Assembly (NCBI RefSeq): GCF_010882175.1
Contig: NZ_WKLH01000001.1
Span: 1,820,021-1,884,020 of the forward strand
Length of the DNA: 64,000 nt
DNA from: Mangrovibacterium lignilyticum
GTDB lineage: Bacteria; Bacteroidota; Bacteroidia; Bacteroidales; Prolixibacteraceae
Direction: 5' to 3'
The translations under genes were made by a program, and so were the position numbers. The notes below the pieces were generated by a model. The model was not told where the DNA came from and ran no database searches. It worked only from the letters and a program-made list of their open reading frames with translations. Numbering within the stretch: position 1 is the stretch's first letter; each line of letters opens with the position of its first letter. Shown one piece after another: positions 49,911 through 59,231 of the stretch.

Positions 49911-51509
49911 ATGAAAAAGAACATCATATATGCAGCATCGCTCTTGGCTTTAACCTTTGGAAACATCTCCTGCTCTGAATCTTTCCTCGAATTGGAGCCT
50001 AAAACAGGACAGGCTGAAGCCAACTATTATAAAACTGAGGAACAGGCTTTTCTGGCTGTCACTGCAGTTTACGATGCCTACTCCGTTCAAAACTGGCAGT
50101 TCGCACCTACCATGTCCGACATCTGGTCAGACGATACCTTTGCCGGTGGCTCCAACGTCTCAGACATGAGCCAATGGCAGGAAATGGAAATGTTTAAAAT
50201 GACCTCGGAAAACAATTCTTCTTCTGATATGTGGAACCGTTGCTATTCCGGAATCTACCGGGCAAACTTGTATCTGCAAAAACAAGAAGAAGTAGAATGG
50301 GTTACTGACGGATTAAAAGACCGCTTGGAGGCAGAAACGCTATTCTTTAGAGCCTATTTCTACTGGGACTTGGTTCGCCACTACGGGTACACCCCGGTTA
50401 TCACTGAAGTATTGCCGAGCGTTGAGGATTACAAGTCTCTTCCTCAAGGGACTCCGGAAGAGTTATTCACACAAATTGCGACCGACTTACTGAACGCCCT
50501 TCCCAACCTGCCTGTTCAAATCGCCGCTTCCGAAAAAGGTCGTATCTCTAAAGCAGCAGCTCAGGCCCTAATCGCTCGAATCTACTTGTATCACGAAGGA
50601 TTTGCCAAACCGGTAATGGGTGTCGGATCCTGGAGTAACGGAACCACAACGATTGACAAGACCTATGCCACTGCTGCACTGGAATCAATCATTACAAGTG
50701 GACAATATTCGTTGATTTCCGACTATGCAGATTTATGGGACTGGGATAACCAAAACAACGCCGAGTCGATTCTCGAGATTCAATATTCGGAGAAAGCTAA
50801 ATCCGGAGACTGGGGAGGCTGGAACATCAATGGAAACTTCTCTTGCGTATGGGTTGGTCCGCGTAACCCAAATGGCGATGGAGGCAGAGTCTTTCCGGGA
50901 TGGTCATTCTCGGTACCCACCTGGAGCCTGGGCGACGAATTCGAAACCGGTGATCCTCGCAAAGATGTCACTCTCTATAATGCTGATGTCCAATTAAGCA
51001 GCTATACGCATGCTTTCATGAACACCGGGTATTTCAACAACAAATACATGGCATTGAACGCATACATTGGCTCAGGAGGCGACAACAGTCACAACTTCCC
51101 TCGCAATTTTGTCGATATCCGCTATGCAGATGTGTTGTTGATGGCAGCTGAACTAAACATGGATTCAAATCCAACAAAAGCACTGGATTATTTTAACCAG
51201 GTAAGAACCAGAGCGATGGGCGTTACTGCAGAAAAAACTTCCATTACGATTGACGATATCTACCACGAACGCAGAGTCGAATTCGGCTGTGAGGGCCTTC
51301 GCAAATGGGACTTATTACGCCGAGGAAATGATTACACAGCAGCTAAAATCGCCGCAAGCTTTGACATTCCATCCGATGCTAGCAATGCAAACGATTTTGA
51401 AGCTCGCGTTTTCAAAGCTGAAACCTGGGGAATGTTTCCTATTCCAGCAGCTGATATTCGCAACACCAACGACGGCGCCTTACAACAAATGGTTCCTGCT
51501 TATAAGTAA
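49911..51509 (+). CDS. susD: SusD/RagB-family glycan-binding lipoprotein
   Basis: 532 residues, 26 bp after susC. Lipobox ends at Cys21 (FGNISC). Typical start of the mature part SFLELEPKTGQAEANYYKTE, the TPR-like helical part with LEAETLFFRAYFYWDLVRHYG, YADVLLMAAELN, RTRAMGV and EFGCEGLRKWDLLRRG, and MFPIPAADI near the C-terminus. Forms the lid on SusC and binds the glycan at the cell surface. Confidence 0.96.
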   Translation: MKKNIIYAASLLALTFGNISCSESFLELEPKTGQAEANYYKTEEQAFLAVTAVYDAYSVQNWQFAPTMSDIWSDDTFAGGSNVSDMSQWQEMEMFKMTSENNSSSDMWNRCYSGIYRANLYLQKQEEVEWVTDGLKDRLEAETLFFRAYFYWDLVRHYGYTPVITEVLPSVEDYKSLPQGTPEELFTQIATDLLNALPNLPVQIAASEKGRISKAAAQALIARIYLYHEGFAKPVMGVGSWSNGTTTIDKTYATAALESIITSGQYSLISDYADLWDWDNQNNAESILEIQYSEKAKSGDWGGWNINGNFSCVWVGPRNPNGDGGRVFPGWSFSVPTWSLGDEFETGDPRKDVTLYNADVQLSSYTHAFMNTGYFNNKYMALNAYIGSGGDNSHNFPRNFVDIRYADVLLMAAELNMDSNPTKALDYFNQVRTRAMGVTAEKTSITIDDIYHERRVEFGCEGLRKWDLLRRGNDYTAAKIAASFDIPSDASNANDFEARVFKAETWGMFPIPAADIRNTNDGALQQMVPAYK

Positions 51510-51545
51510 CAGGGCAAGATTAAATCAGATTGACATTAAAAATAC

Positions 51546-53303
51546 ATGGCAATGAAAAAAACAAAATATTTTCAAAAAATAGCTGGACTAACCGTACTTC
51601 TGTTCGCTTTGTTTGCCTGCGATCCGCAGATAGATGACGCAGTCGATATCGGAACTGCTCCAACTGAAGATCAACTGGACTTCACCATCACACAGGGTAG
51701 CACTCCTTTCAAATTTGTGATCACAAATACCTCATCAATTACAGGTATCCCCAACTGGGATCTGGGCAACGGATCGAAATCAACGGCAGCGAGCCCGATA
51801 GCAACCTATTCTCTTCCGGGAGAATACACGGTTACCCTCACGCTGGTTACCAAAGGTGGAACAGCTACAAAATCGAAGACAGTAACTCAAACAGAGACGG
51901 ACTATGCAATTTTCACCGATGAGAAATTTGTGTTCCTCAGTGGTGGCGCCGACGATTTGGATGGTAAAACCTGGGTATTGGACAGCCTAACCTACGGCCA
52001 CATGGGTGTAGGCCCCGCTGGAACAGAGGGCTTAGAATGGTGGGGTGCACCCGCTCTTGCCAAATCAGGAGTTGGAGTGCTATATGACGACGCCATCAAT
52101 TTCAACATAACCGGGTTTGTTGCAACGTTAACCAACCATGGCGAAAGCTACGTGAAGGATTTCGAAAAAGATAATCCGGCCTACAGCAACCCACGCGAAA
52201 ATGACACAGACTACATCGTAGATTACAATCCAAGTCCAGGCACGTGGTTTATCGAAGAACGGGACGGGAAAAACTACCTTACGCTAAGTGGCCCGACTCC
52301 TATGTTCCCATGTTTCGACGTAGGTTCCGTTGACGGTGCCTATCAAATACTAACACTGGAAGAAAACAAGCTTGAAGTGGTTACTACCGGTGGTGACGGC
52401 AATGCCTGGCATCTGAAACTAATTCCACAAGGATATGTCAAACCATCGATTAGTGCAGACCTTACAATTGCCGATGCCGGAGAACCAAACACCTTCGATG
52501 TATCATTAAGCAATGTCAGCATTCCAACCGGAGAATCAATCAGCAAAGTAACTTTTGACTTTGGCGATGGCGATCCAGTTGAAACAACAGACTACACAGC
52601 CACGGCATCACATACTTACATGCGTCAGGGAACATACACAATCACAGTAACTGCAACAACATCGATAGGCGATGTGAACTGGAGCGGATCAGCTGTTTGT
52701 GCAGACAACCATCCCGACTATGTACCCTTCCTTTTGGATGAAATGATCGTCTACAACGACTTCAGCGAAGTGGCTCTACAACCTGTCCTGGGACAAGATT
52801 GTTCCGTGAGCGTCATGGACAACCCGGACCGATCGTATCCTAACCGTAGTGCATATGTGGCGCACTACTCAAAAACGGATAACGAATGGGCCAACGCCAA
52901 CATGCAATTACCAACCGGATACCGGTTCGATCTGCGCAGTATTTCAACCTTCAAGATTCTGGTTTACGGTAACGCCGGCGATCAGGTATTATTGAAACTG
53001 GAAAATACCGACCGCGATGGTAATGCTTGGCAAACCGGAACGGCTGACCTAATTTATACCATTCAGGAGGATAATACCTGGGAAGTTGCCGAATACAATT
53101 TTGCCGGTGTATCAGCTGGCTGGGACTGGACTGGAGACATCTTCACCAGCGACGTCACGACCGACGACAACTTCAGTCACGACTTCTACAACGTGATCCG
53201 CATCATGTTAAATCCAGGAAACGGAGCCGGAACACACGAGTTCTATTTCGACGATTTATCCGGGCCTCATGTTGAAGGAATAAAATCCGCAACAATCAAC
53301 TAG
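51546..53303 (+). CDS. PKD-domain surface glycan-binding lipoprotein (SusE position)
   Basis: 585 residues. Lipobox ends at Cys25 (LFALFAC). Two PKD-like domains: about 45-115 (NWDLGNGSKSTAASP, LPGEYTVTLTLV) and about 305-380 (VTFDFGDGDPVETTDYT, HTYMRQGTYTITV). The C-terminal part (about 395-585) reads like a carbohydrate-binding beta-sandwich (FDLRSISTFKILVYG, HEFYFDDLSGP). The place directly after susCD and lipid anchor identify it as the locus's surface glycan-binding protein. Specificity cannot be read from the sequence. Translation could also begin at ATG 51552. Confidence 0.85.
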   Translation: MAMKKTKYFQKIAGLTVLLFALFACDPQIDDAVDIGTAPTEDQLDFTITQGSTPFKFVITNTSSITGIPNWDLGNGSKSTAASPIATYSLPGEYTVTLTLVTKGGTATKSKTVTQTETDYAIFTDEKFVFLSGGADDLDGKTWVLDSLTYGHMGVGPAGTEGLEWWGAPALAKSGVGVLYDDAINFNITGFVATLTNHGESYVKDFEKDNPAYSNPRENDTDYIVDYNPSPGTWFIEERDGKNYLTLSGPTPMFPCFDVGSVDGAYQILTLEENKLEVVTTGGDGNAWHLKLIPQGYVKPSISADLTIADAGEPNTFDVSLSNVSIPTGESISKVTFDFGDGDPVETTDYTATASHTYMRQGTYTITVTATTSIGDVNWSGSAVCADNHPDYVPFLLDEMIVYNDFSEVALQPVLGQDCSVSVMDNPDRSYPNRSAYVAHYSKTDNEWANANMQLPTGYRFDLRSISTFKILVYGNAGDQVLLKLENTDRDGNAWQTGTADLIYTIQEDNTWEVAEYNFAGVSAGWDWTGDIFTSDVTTDDNFSHDFYNVIRIMLNPGNGAGTHEFYFDDLSGPHVEGIKSATIN

Positions 53304-53318
53304 TTATTCATACAAACC

Positions 53319-53347
53319 CTGACCCTCCCTATATTCGGGTGGGTCAG
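53319..53347 (+). other. Intercistronic hairpin between binding protein and GH3 genes
   Basis: Stem CTGACCCTCCC / GGGTGGGTCAG with one mismatch, loop TATATTC; no T-tract, so it is not an intrinsic terminator. May stabilise upstream mRNA or set the ratio of surface proteins to enzymes. Confidence 0.6.
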
Positions 53348-53364
53348 GTAATAGCTTTAGAAAG

Positions 53365-55614
53365 ATGAAAAAAGCCTACTTATTTATCATTGCACTGTTT
53401 CTTTTCAGTTGCAATCCAGCCAAAGATTCGTCAAAAGGAAACACAGAAATTGAAGGTAAAATTCAAGATCTGATTTCACAAATGACATTAGAGGAAAAAC
53501 TTGGACAAATGTCGCAATTTGATCCAGGCCAATTTGGAGATGAAGAGAATCTGAAACAAGCCATAAAAGATGGGGAAGTAGGTTCTATTCTCAACCTCGT
53601 TGGAGCAGCCACGATCAACAAATTACAAAAAGTAGCCGTCGAGGAGAGCCGGCTGGGTATTCCCATCATCATTGGTCGCGATGTGATTCACGGTTACAAA
53701 ACAATTATGCCGATCCCATTGGGAATGGCAGCAACATGGAATCCTGAACTGACAGAAAAAGCGATGGCCGTCTCGGCTAAAGAAGCAGCAACCGAAGGCG
53801 TTCACTGGACCTTTGCCCCAATGATTGACATTTCTCGTGACCCCCGCTGGGGCCGTATCGCAGAGAGCTGCGGCGAAGATACCTACCTCGCGTCACAACT
53901 GGCAGTCGCTATGGTCAAAGGTTTTCAGGGGGAAGATCCCTCTGCACCGGATCGAATCGCCGCTTGCGCCAAACACTTTGTTGGTTACGGTGCTGCCGAA
54001 GGTGGCCGCGACTATAATACCGCTTACATTCCTGAAACACAACTACGCAACGATTACCTTCCTCCTTTTAAAGCCGCTACCGATGCCGGAGTGCTAACCT
54101 TCATGTCGGGATTTAATGACCTGAATGGTGTTCCGGTTAGCGGAAACGAGTTCACCTTAAAAAACATTTTACGCGAGGAATGGGGCTTTAACGGAATGGT
54201 TGTCAGCGACTGGGCATCAATCTACGAAATGATTGCCCATGGCTATGCTGCCGACCCAAAAGAAGCCGCCGAAAAATCACTTCGTGCCGGAGTCGATATG
54301 GAAATGACCAGCAACTGCTACGTGTCGAGCGCACAAGCTTTGCTTGATGAAGGGAAGCTGGACATGCGCACCATCAACCGGTATGTAGCAAACATTTTGA
54401 GGGTGAAATTTGAACTGGGACTATTCGACAATCCTTACACCGACGAGTCACTTGCAGCAAAGACAATTCTGGCTCCGGAAAACCTCGAAGTTGCCAAAGA
54501 AGCGGCCAGCGAAAGCTTTGTCCTCCTTCAAAATAAACAACAACTGCTCCCTCTATCTAGGGAATTAAAATCAGTTGCTGTCATTGGTCCTTTGGCCGAC
54601 GCTCCACACGACCAAATGGGAACCTGGGTGTTCGATGGCAACAAAGAAAATTCGGTAACCCCATTGACCGCACTGCGCGAAAAACTTGGCACCAATAAAG
54701 TCAACTTTGCCAAAGGATTGGAAATTAGCCGCAGCAGATCTACAGAAGGTTTCGCGGCAGCGGTACAAGCTGCAAAGAAATCGGACATTGCACTGCTGTT
54801 TATGGGCGAAGAATCCATTCTCTCCGGCGAAGCACATTGCCTGACAAACCTTGAGTTGCTCGGCGCCCAAAATGAACTGATTGACGCGATTGCAGCAACC
54901 GGGAAGCCGATTGTTGTCGTCATCATGGCCGGCCGGCCACTTACTATCAGCCACGTTTTGGATAAAGCTGATGCCGTTCTATACGCCTGGGCTCCGGGAA
55001 CCATGGGAGGCCCTGCCATTGCCGACATGCTCTTTGGCGAGACAGTGCCTTCGGGTAAAACACCGGTCACCTTCCTGAAAACAGTTGGACAGGTCCCCAT
55101 GTATTACAACCACAAAAACACCGGTCGTCCGGCTGACTATAGCAACTGGACACAGCTGGACAAAATTCCCGTGGAAGCCGGACAAACCTCACTTGGAAAT
55201 ACATCGCATTACCTCGATGCAGGTTTTGATCCGCTATTCCCATTTGGCTTTGGTCTAAGCTACACCACATTTAACTATTCCGGATTGAACATCTCAACCG
55301 GCAGCATGCCAGCTGACGGAACCATGGAAGTTACTGTTACCGTTGAAAATACCGGCGATTACGATGGTGATGAAATTGTCCAGTTATACATTCACGATAA
55401 AGCCGGAAGCATCACCCGCCCGGTAAAACAACTCAAAGGATTTGATAAAGTCCATCTGAAGGCCGGCGAAATGAAACAAGTCAGCCTTACACTAAAAGGA
55501 AGCGATCTCGAATTCTACAACGGAAAAAAGTACCTCACTGAAGCCGGAGAATTTGATCTATGGGTAGGCCCAAATTCTGCTGAAGGCTTACATACGACCT
55601 TTACGATTAACTAA
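53365..55614 (+). CDS. bglX: GH3 beta-glucosidase lipoprotein
   Basis: 749 residues. Lipobox ends at Cys16 (LFLFSC). GH3 N-terminal barrel with MTLEEKLGQM, PIIIGRDVIHGYKTIMPIPL, GRIAESCGEDTYL, CAKHFVGYGAAEGGRDYN, and VVSDWASIYEM holding the nucleophile Asp282. C-terminal domain with the acid/base Glu489 in SGEAHC, then a fibronectin III-like domain (about 650-745). Splits beta-linked glucose from oligosaccharides; here it should finish beta-1,3-glucan breakdown in the periplasm. It lies in the PUL operon. Confidence 0.94.
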   Translation: MKKAYLFIIALFLFSCNPAKDSSKGNTEIEGKIQDLISQMTLEEKLGQMSQFDPGQFGDEENLKQAIKDGEVGSILNLVGAATINKLQKVAVEESRLGIPIIIGRDVIHGYKTIMPIPLGMAATWNPELTEKAMAVSAKEAATEGVHWTFAPMIDISRDPRWGRIAESCGEDTYLASQLAVAMVKGFQGEDPSAPDRIAACAKHFVGYGAAEGGRDYNTAYIPETQLRNDYLPPFKAATDAGVLTFMSGFNDLNGVPVSGNEFTLKNILREEWGFNGMVVSDWASIYEMIAHGYAADPKEAAEKSLRAGVDMEMTSNCYVSSAQALLDEGKLDMRTINRYVANILRVKFELGLFDNPYTDESLAAKTILAPENLEVAKEAASESFVLLQNKQQLLPLSRELKSVAVIGPLADAPHDQMGTWVFDGNKENSVTPLTALREKLGTNKVNFAKGLEISRSRSTEGFAAAVQAAKKSDIALLFMGEESILSGEAHCLTNLELLGAQNELIDAIAATGKPIVVVIMAGRPLTISHVLDKADAVLYAWAPGTMGGPAIADMLFGETVPSGKTPVTFLKTVGQVPMYYNHKNTGRPADYSNWTQLDKIPVEAGQTSLGNTSHYLDAGFDPLFPFGFGLSYTTFNYSGLNISTGSMPADGTMEVTVTVENTGDYDGDEIVQLYIHDKAGSITRPVKQLKGFDKVHLKAGEMKQVSLTLKGSDLEFYNGKKYLTEAGEFDLWVGPNSAEGLHTTFTIN

Positions 55615-55637
55615 CCTTGAGCAACTAAACTGAAATG

Positions 55638-55669
55638 ACCGGATTTGGCTCTGCCGGGTCCGATCCGGT
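55638..55669 (+). other. Intercistronic hairpin before the GH5 gene
   Basis: Arms ACCGGAT (55638-55644) and ATCCGGT (55663-55669), perfect. No T-tract. Confidence 0.45.
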
Positions 55670-55686
55670 CTTTCTAAACCCTAAAA

Positions 55687-58410
55687 ATGAAAAAAGCAAT
55701 CCTCCCCTTAATACTGATTCTCATTTGTTCCACATCGGGCATGGCTCAGTACCTGCAACGAAGTGGAAAATACATTGTCGATCCCGACGGCAGCGAATTC
55801 ATCGTTCGGGGCATGGGTCTTGGCGGCTGGATGCTGCAAGAAGGCTATATGCTAGGAACAGGATCTTTTGCCGGTACTCAACACGAAATTCGGGCGTTGA
55901 TCGAGGCATCGATGGGTAAAGAACGAACCGATGAATTCTACGATGCCTGGCTCGCCAATCATTGTACTAAAACCGACATCGACTCACTTGCAAGCTGGGG
56001 CTTTAATGCCGTTCGGCCTGCACTTCATTATAACTTATTCACCCTACCCATTGAAGACGAACCGGTAGCCGGACAAGACACCTGGCTCGAAAAAGGTTTT
56101 CAAATGGTTGATGAACTGGTTGAATGGTGTAAACCACATAACATGTATGTCATCCTTGACCTGCACGCTGCCCCCGGTGGACAGGGCAAAGATGGCAACA
56201 TTTCAGATTATGACCAGAGCAAACCATCGCTTTGGGAAAGTGAAGAAAACCAACGCAAAACGGTTGCTCTTTGGCGAAAACTTGCCGAACGTTATGCCAA
56301 CGAAAAATACATCGGCGGCTACGACCTCATTAACGAAACGAATTGGAATTTCAACGGGACACACCAAAATGGTTGCGACAGTAGTAATGAAAAACTACGC
56401 GAGCTGATGATTCGGATAACTGACGCCATTCGGGAAGTTGATCAGAACCACATCCTGTTTATCGAAGGAAACTGCTGGGCCAACAACATGAACGGACTTC
56501 TCCCTCCTTGGGACGACAATATGGCTTATAGCTTTCACAAATACTGGAACGCCACCGACGCAGGCACCATTGCCGAATTTATCGGTTACCGCAACCAATA
56601 CAATGTTCCAATGTGGTTGGGCGAATCGGGCGAGAACTCGAACCAATGGTTTATGGAAACCATCAAGATGCTCGAATCGCAAAAAGTTGGCTGGTCCTGG
56701 TGGCCAGTCAAAAAGATCGGGTCAGTGGTCTGCCCTGCCGGCGTTGTTCAAACTCCGGAATACGACCAGCTACTTAAAACCTGGAGCGATGGCGGAACAC
56801 CCGATCCCGATTTCTGCTACGAAACGTTGATGCAAATTACGGAAAACCTGATGATGGAAAATTGCGAATACCATCCGGATGTAATAGACGCCATGTTTCG
56901 CCAACGAAGTGAAAAAACGCCCATTCCCTACAAACAACTGGAAATCCCTGGAGTAATTCATACTGTCGATTACGACATGGGAAGCCATTCGATCGCCTAC
57001 GAGGATGCAGATTACACAAACACAGGCGGAAATGGAAGCACAGACTGGAACCAGGGATGGACGTATCGCAACGATGGTGTCGATATAAAAAAGACGACAG
57101 ATGAGTCGGAACTATCGAACGGTTACAACGTCGGCTGGACCAATGCCGGAGAATGGATGCTCTACACCGTAAATGTGAAACAAGCCGGAGCCTACGAAGT
57201 GACGTTTCGCATACAAGGTACAATCGGGAATTTTCACCTCGAAGTAAACGGAAAAAACATCTCCGGCGACGTTGCAGTCAACTCATCAGACAACTACTGG
57301 AAAGACCTGACCATCGAAAATATTATCCTGGAAGAAGGCATTCAACAACTGAAATTTTACATCGACAAGGGTGGATTTAACATCAATTACCTGAAATTCG
57401 CCAATCCCGGACCAACCGGAGATGTTCCTTCTAAATTAATGAATGGCTTTGCCTCGCCAACGGGGGCAGCCATTCATTTAGCCTGCAACAAACAACTCGA
57501 CCCTGTTATTATACCCGAGACTTCTTCATTCCGCTTGAAAGTGAATGGCTTTATTGAGCAAATCGATCAACTTTCCTACGATACACAAGACCCTTCAATA
57601 CTCATTCTGAAACTAAAAAAAAAAGTATACCCCACCGACCAGGTCGTGCTGACTTACACGCCTGGCTTGCTTCAATCAGTTGACGGTGATTTGGTAAACG
57701 GGTTGATTAACATGCCCATTGCCCTAGGAACCATTAACACATTTGCCATTCCCGGGAAAATTGAGGCTGAAGACTATGAAACTAATGTCGGTTGGTTGAT
57801 CGAAAATTGCTCGGACGACGGCGGTGGGTACGACATGGGGCATACAGATGATGGCGACTACCTGGATTACCGGGTTGAAGTAGACCAGGCAGGCAAATAC
57901 CAATTCGATTTTAGAGTAGCAGCAGGCTATACAAGTGGTGGCTATATCGACCTGCAACTGCTTACGGAAATCGGCACCACCAACCTTATTTCATTCTTTG
58001 TACCCGGCACAGACGACTGGCAGAACTGGATCACCCTGAGCAAAGAAGTCACCCTGCCCGAGGGGATCAATACACTCCGGGTTTTGGTGAATAAAAAAGA
58101 ATTTAACCTGAATTGGATCAACACAGAATTGATACTGGCAACAGCTTCAGAAGACATCATAAAGCAGGAACTCTCATTTTCCATCTACCCAAATCCCGCA
58201 AACCACCAGTTAATGGTTAAGTACTTGGCGAATTCTACCGATAACTACCTGTTAACGGTTAGGAATATGCTTGGCGAAATTCTACAAAGCACCAAAGTGA
58301 GCGGCTCCATGAACGAACTAAATCTGAATAATTTGAAAAACGGACTTTACCTGATCCAATTGATTGACAAGGGCCGGCAAACCAGTCAACCATTTTTAAT
58401 ATTGAACTAA
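55687..58410 (+). CDS. GH5 glycanase with two CBM6-like domains and T9SS signal
   Basis: 907 residues. Signal peptide about 1-20 (GMAQ). GH5 catalytic domain (about 25-400): ILDLHAAPGGQG, LINETNWNF with acid/base Glu217, and MWLGESGEN with nucleophile Glu313. A CBM6-like domain (about 435-575), an Ig-like linker (about 580-680) and a second CBM6-like domain (about 690-820, IEAEDYETNVG, HTDDGDYLDYRV) follow. The last 80 residues (SFSIYPNPANHQLMVKY ... LKNGLYLIQLID) are a T9SS type A sorting domain, so it is secreted or surface-bound. GH5 subfamily and exact bond (beta-1,3 or beta-1,6) cannot be fixed by eye; the locus suggests a laminarin-like glucan. Confidence 0.9.
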   Translation: MKKAILPLILILICSTSGMAQYLQRSGKYIVDPDGSEFIVRGMGLGGWMLQEGYMLGTGSFAGTQHEIRALIEASMGKERTDEFYDAWLANHCTKTDIDSLASWGFNAVRPALHYNLFTLPIEDEPVAGQDTWLEKGFQMVDELVEWCKPHNMYVILDLHAAPGGQGKDGNISDYDQSKPSLWESEENQRKTVALWRKLAERYANEKYIGGYDLINETNWNFNGTHQNGCDSSNEKLRELMIRITDAIREVDQNHILFIEGNCWANNMNGLLPPWDDNMAYSFHKYWNATDAGTIAEFIGYRNQYNVPMWLGESGENSNQWFMETIKMLESQKVGWSWWPVKKIGSVVCPAGVVQTPEYDQLLKTWSDGGTPDPDFCYETLMQITENLMMENCEYHPDVIDAMFRQRSEKTPIPYKQLEIPGVIHTVDYDMGSHSIAYEDADYTNTGGNGSTDWNQGWTYRNDGVDIKKTTDESELSNGYNVGWTNAGEWMLYTVNVKQAGAYEVTFRIQGTIGNFHLEVNGKNISGDVAVNSSDNYWKDLTIENIILEEGIQQLKFYIDKGGFNINYLKFANPGPTGDVPSKLMNGFASPTGAAIHLACNKQLDPVIIPETSSFRLKVNGFIEQIDQLSYDTQDPSILILKLKKKVYPTDQVVLTYTPGLLQSVDGDLVNGLINMPIALGTINTFAIPGKIEAEDYETNVGWLIENCSDDGGGYDMGHTDDGDYLDYRVEVDQAGKYQFDFRVAAGYTSGGYIDLQLLTEIGTTNLISFFVPGTDDWQNWITLSKEVTLPEGINTLRVLVNKKEFNLNWINTELILATASEDIIKQELSFSIYPNPANHQLMVKYLANSTDNYLLTVRNMLGEILQSTKVSGSMNELNLNNLKNGLYLIQLIDKGRQTSQPFLILN

Positions 58411-58420
58411 ACCCATCACC

Positions 58421-59230
58421 ATGAGACAAATTCATCGACTTTCAATCCTATTCGTTTACCTTTTGGCATGTGCCTGCTCCCCTCAAAAAGCAGCCACTAA
58501 CTATCAACTGGTTTGGTCGGATGAATTTGACTATACCGGCCTCCCTGACTCCCAAAAGTGGTCATTCGATACCGAAGGAAATGCTCATGGATGGGGAAAC
58601 AACGAACAACAACACTACACGTCCGACAGCCTGAAAAATGCCGAAGTAAAAAACGGCAAACTCTATATCACAGCATTGATGGAGAAAGCTGGAGGAAAGG
58701 CTTACACATCAGCGCGGCTGAAAACCAAAGGTAAAGGCGACTGGCTGTATGGGAAATTTGAAATAAGAGCCAAGCTACCGGAAGGCCGGGGATTATGGCC
58801 GGCCTTATGGATGCTTCCAAGCAACTGGGAATACGGTAGCTGGCCAGGCAGCGGCGAAATCGACATCATGGAAAATGTCGGATACATGCCCGACACCATC
58901 CTGTGCACGGTGCACACCAAAAGCTACAACCACTCGATCAACACTCAAAAGTCGGACAGCATGGTGCTAACAGACTGCTACACGAATTTTCATGTCTACC
59001 AATTGGAATGGGGCCCTTCAGAAATGCGCATGTTGGTTGATGATCAACTTGTTTTCACCTTCAAAAATGAAGAGACAACTTCAAACGAATGGCCCTTCGA
59101 CAAGCAATTTCACTTGTTGCTAAATGTTGCGGTTGGAGGCAACTGGGGAGGAATGAAAGGCATTGATGACAGCATTTTCCCCCAATCGATGGAAGTTGAC
59201 TACGTCCGGGTCTACCAAAAAAAGAACTGA
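58421..59230 (+). CDS. GH16 beta-1,3-glucanase lipoprotein
   Basis: 269 residues. A lipoprotein signal with Cys17/Cys19 (YLLACAC). One GH16 domain: LVWSDEFDYTGLPDSQKW, TSARLKTKGKGDWLYGKFEI in part, GLWPALWMLPSNW, and the catalytic GEIDIMENVGY (Glu146, Asp148, Glu151; ExDxxE). This subtype (laminarinase-like) cuts internal beta-1,3 bonds of laminarin or mixed-linked glucans. A surface lipoprotein enzyme fits first attack at the outer membrane. It starts 10 bp after the GH5 stop. Confidence 0.94.
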   Translation: MRQIHRLSILFVYLLACACSPQKAATNYQLVWSDEFDYTGLPDSQKWSFDTEGNAHGWGNNEQQHYTSDSLKNAEVKNGKLYITALMEKAGGKAYTSARLKTKGKGDWLYGKFEIRAKLPEGRGLWPALWMLPSNWEYGSWPGSGEIDIMENVGYMPDTILCTVHTKSYNHSINTQKSDSMVLTDCYTNFHVYQLEWGPSEMRMLVDDQLVFTFKNEETTSNEWPFDKQFHLLLNVAVGGNWGGMKGIDDSIFPQSMEVDYVRVYQKKN

Positions 59231-59231
59231 A

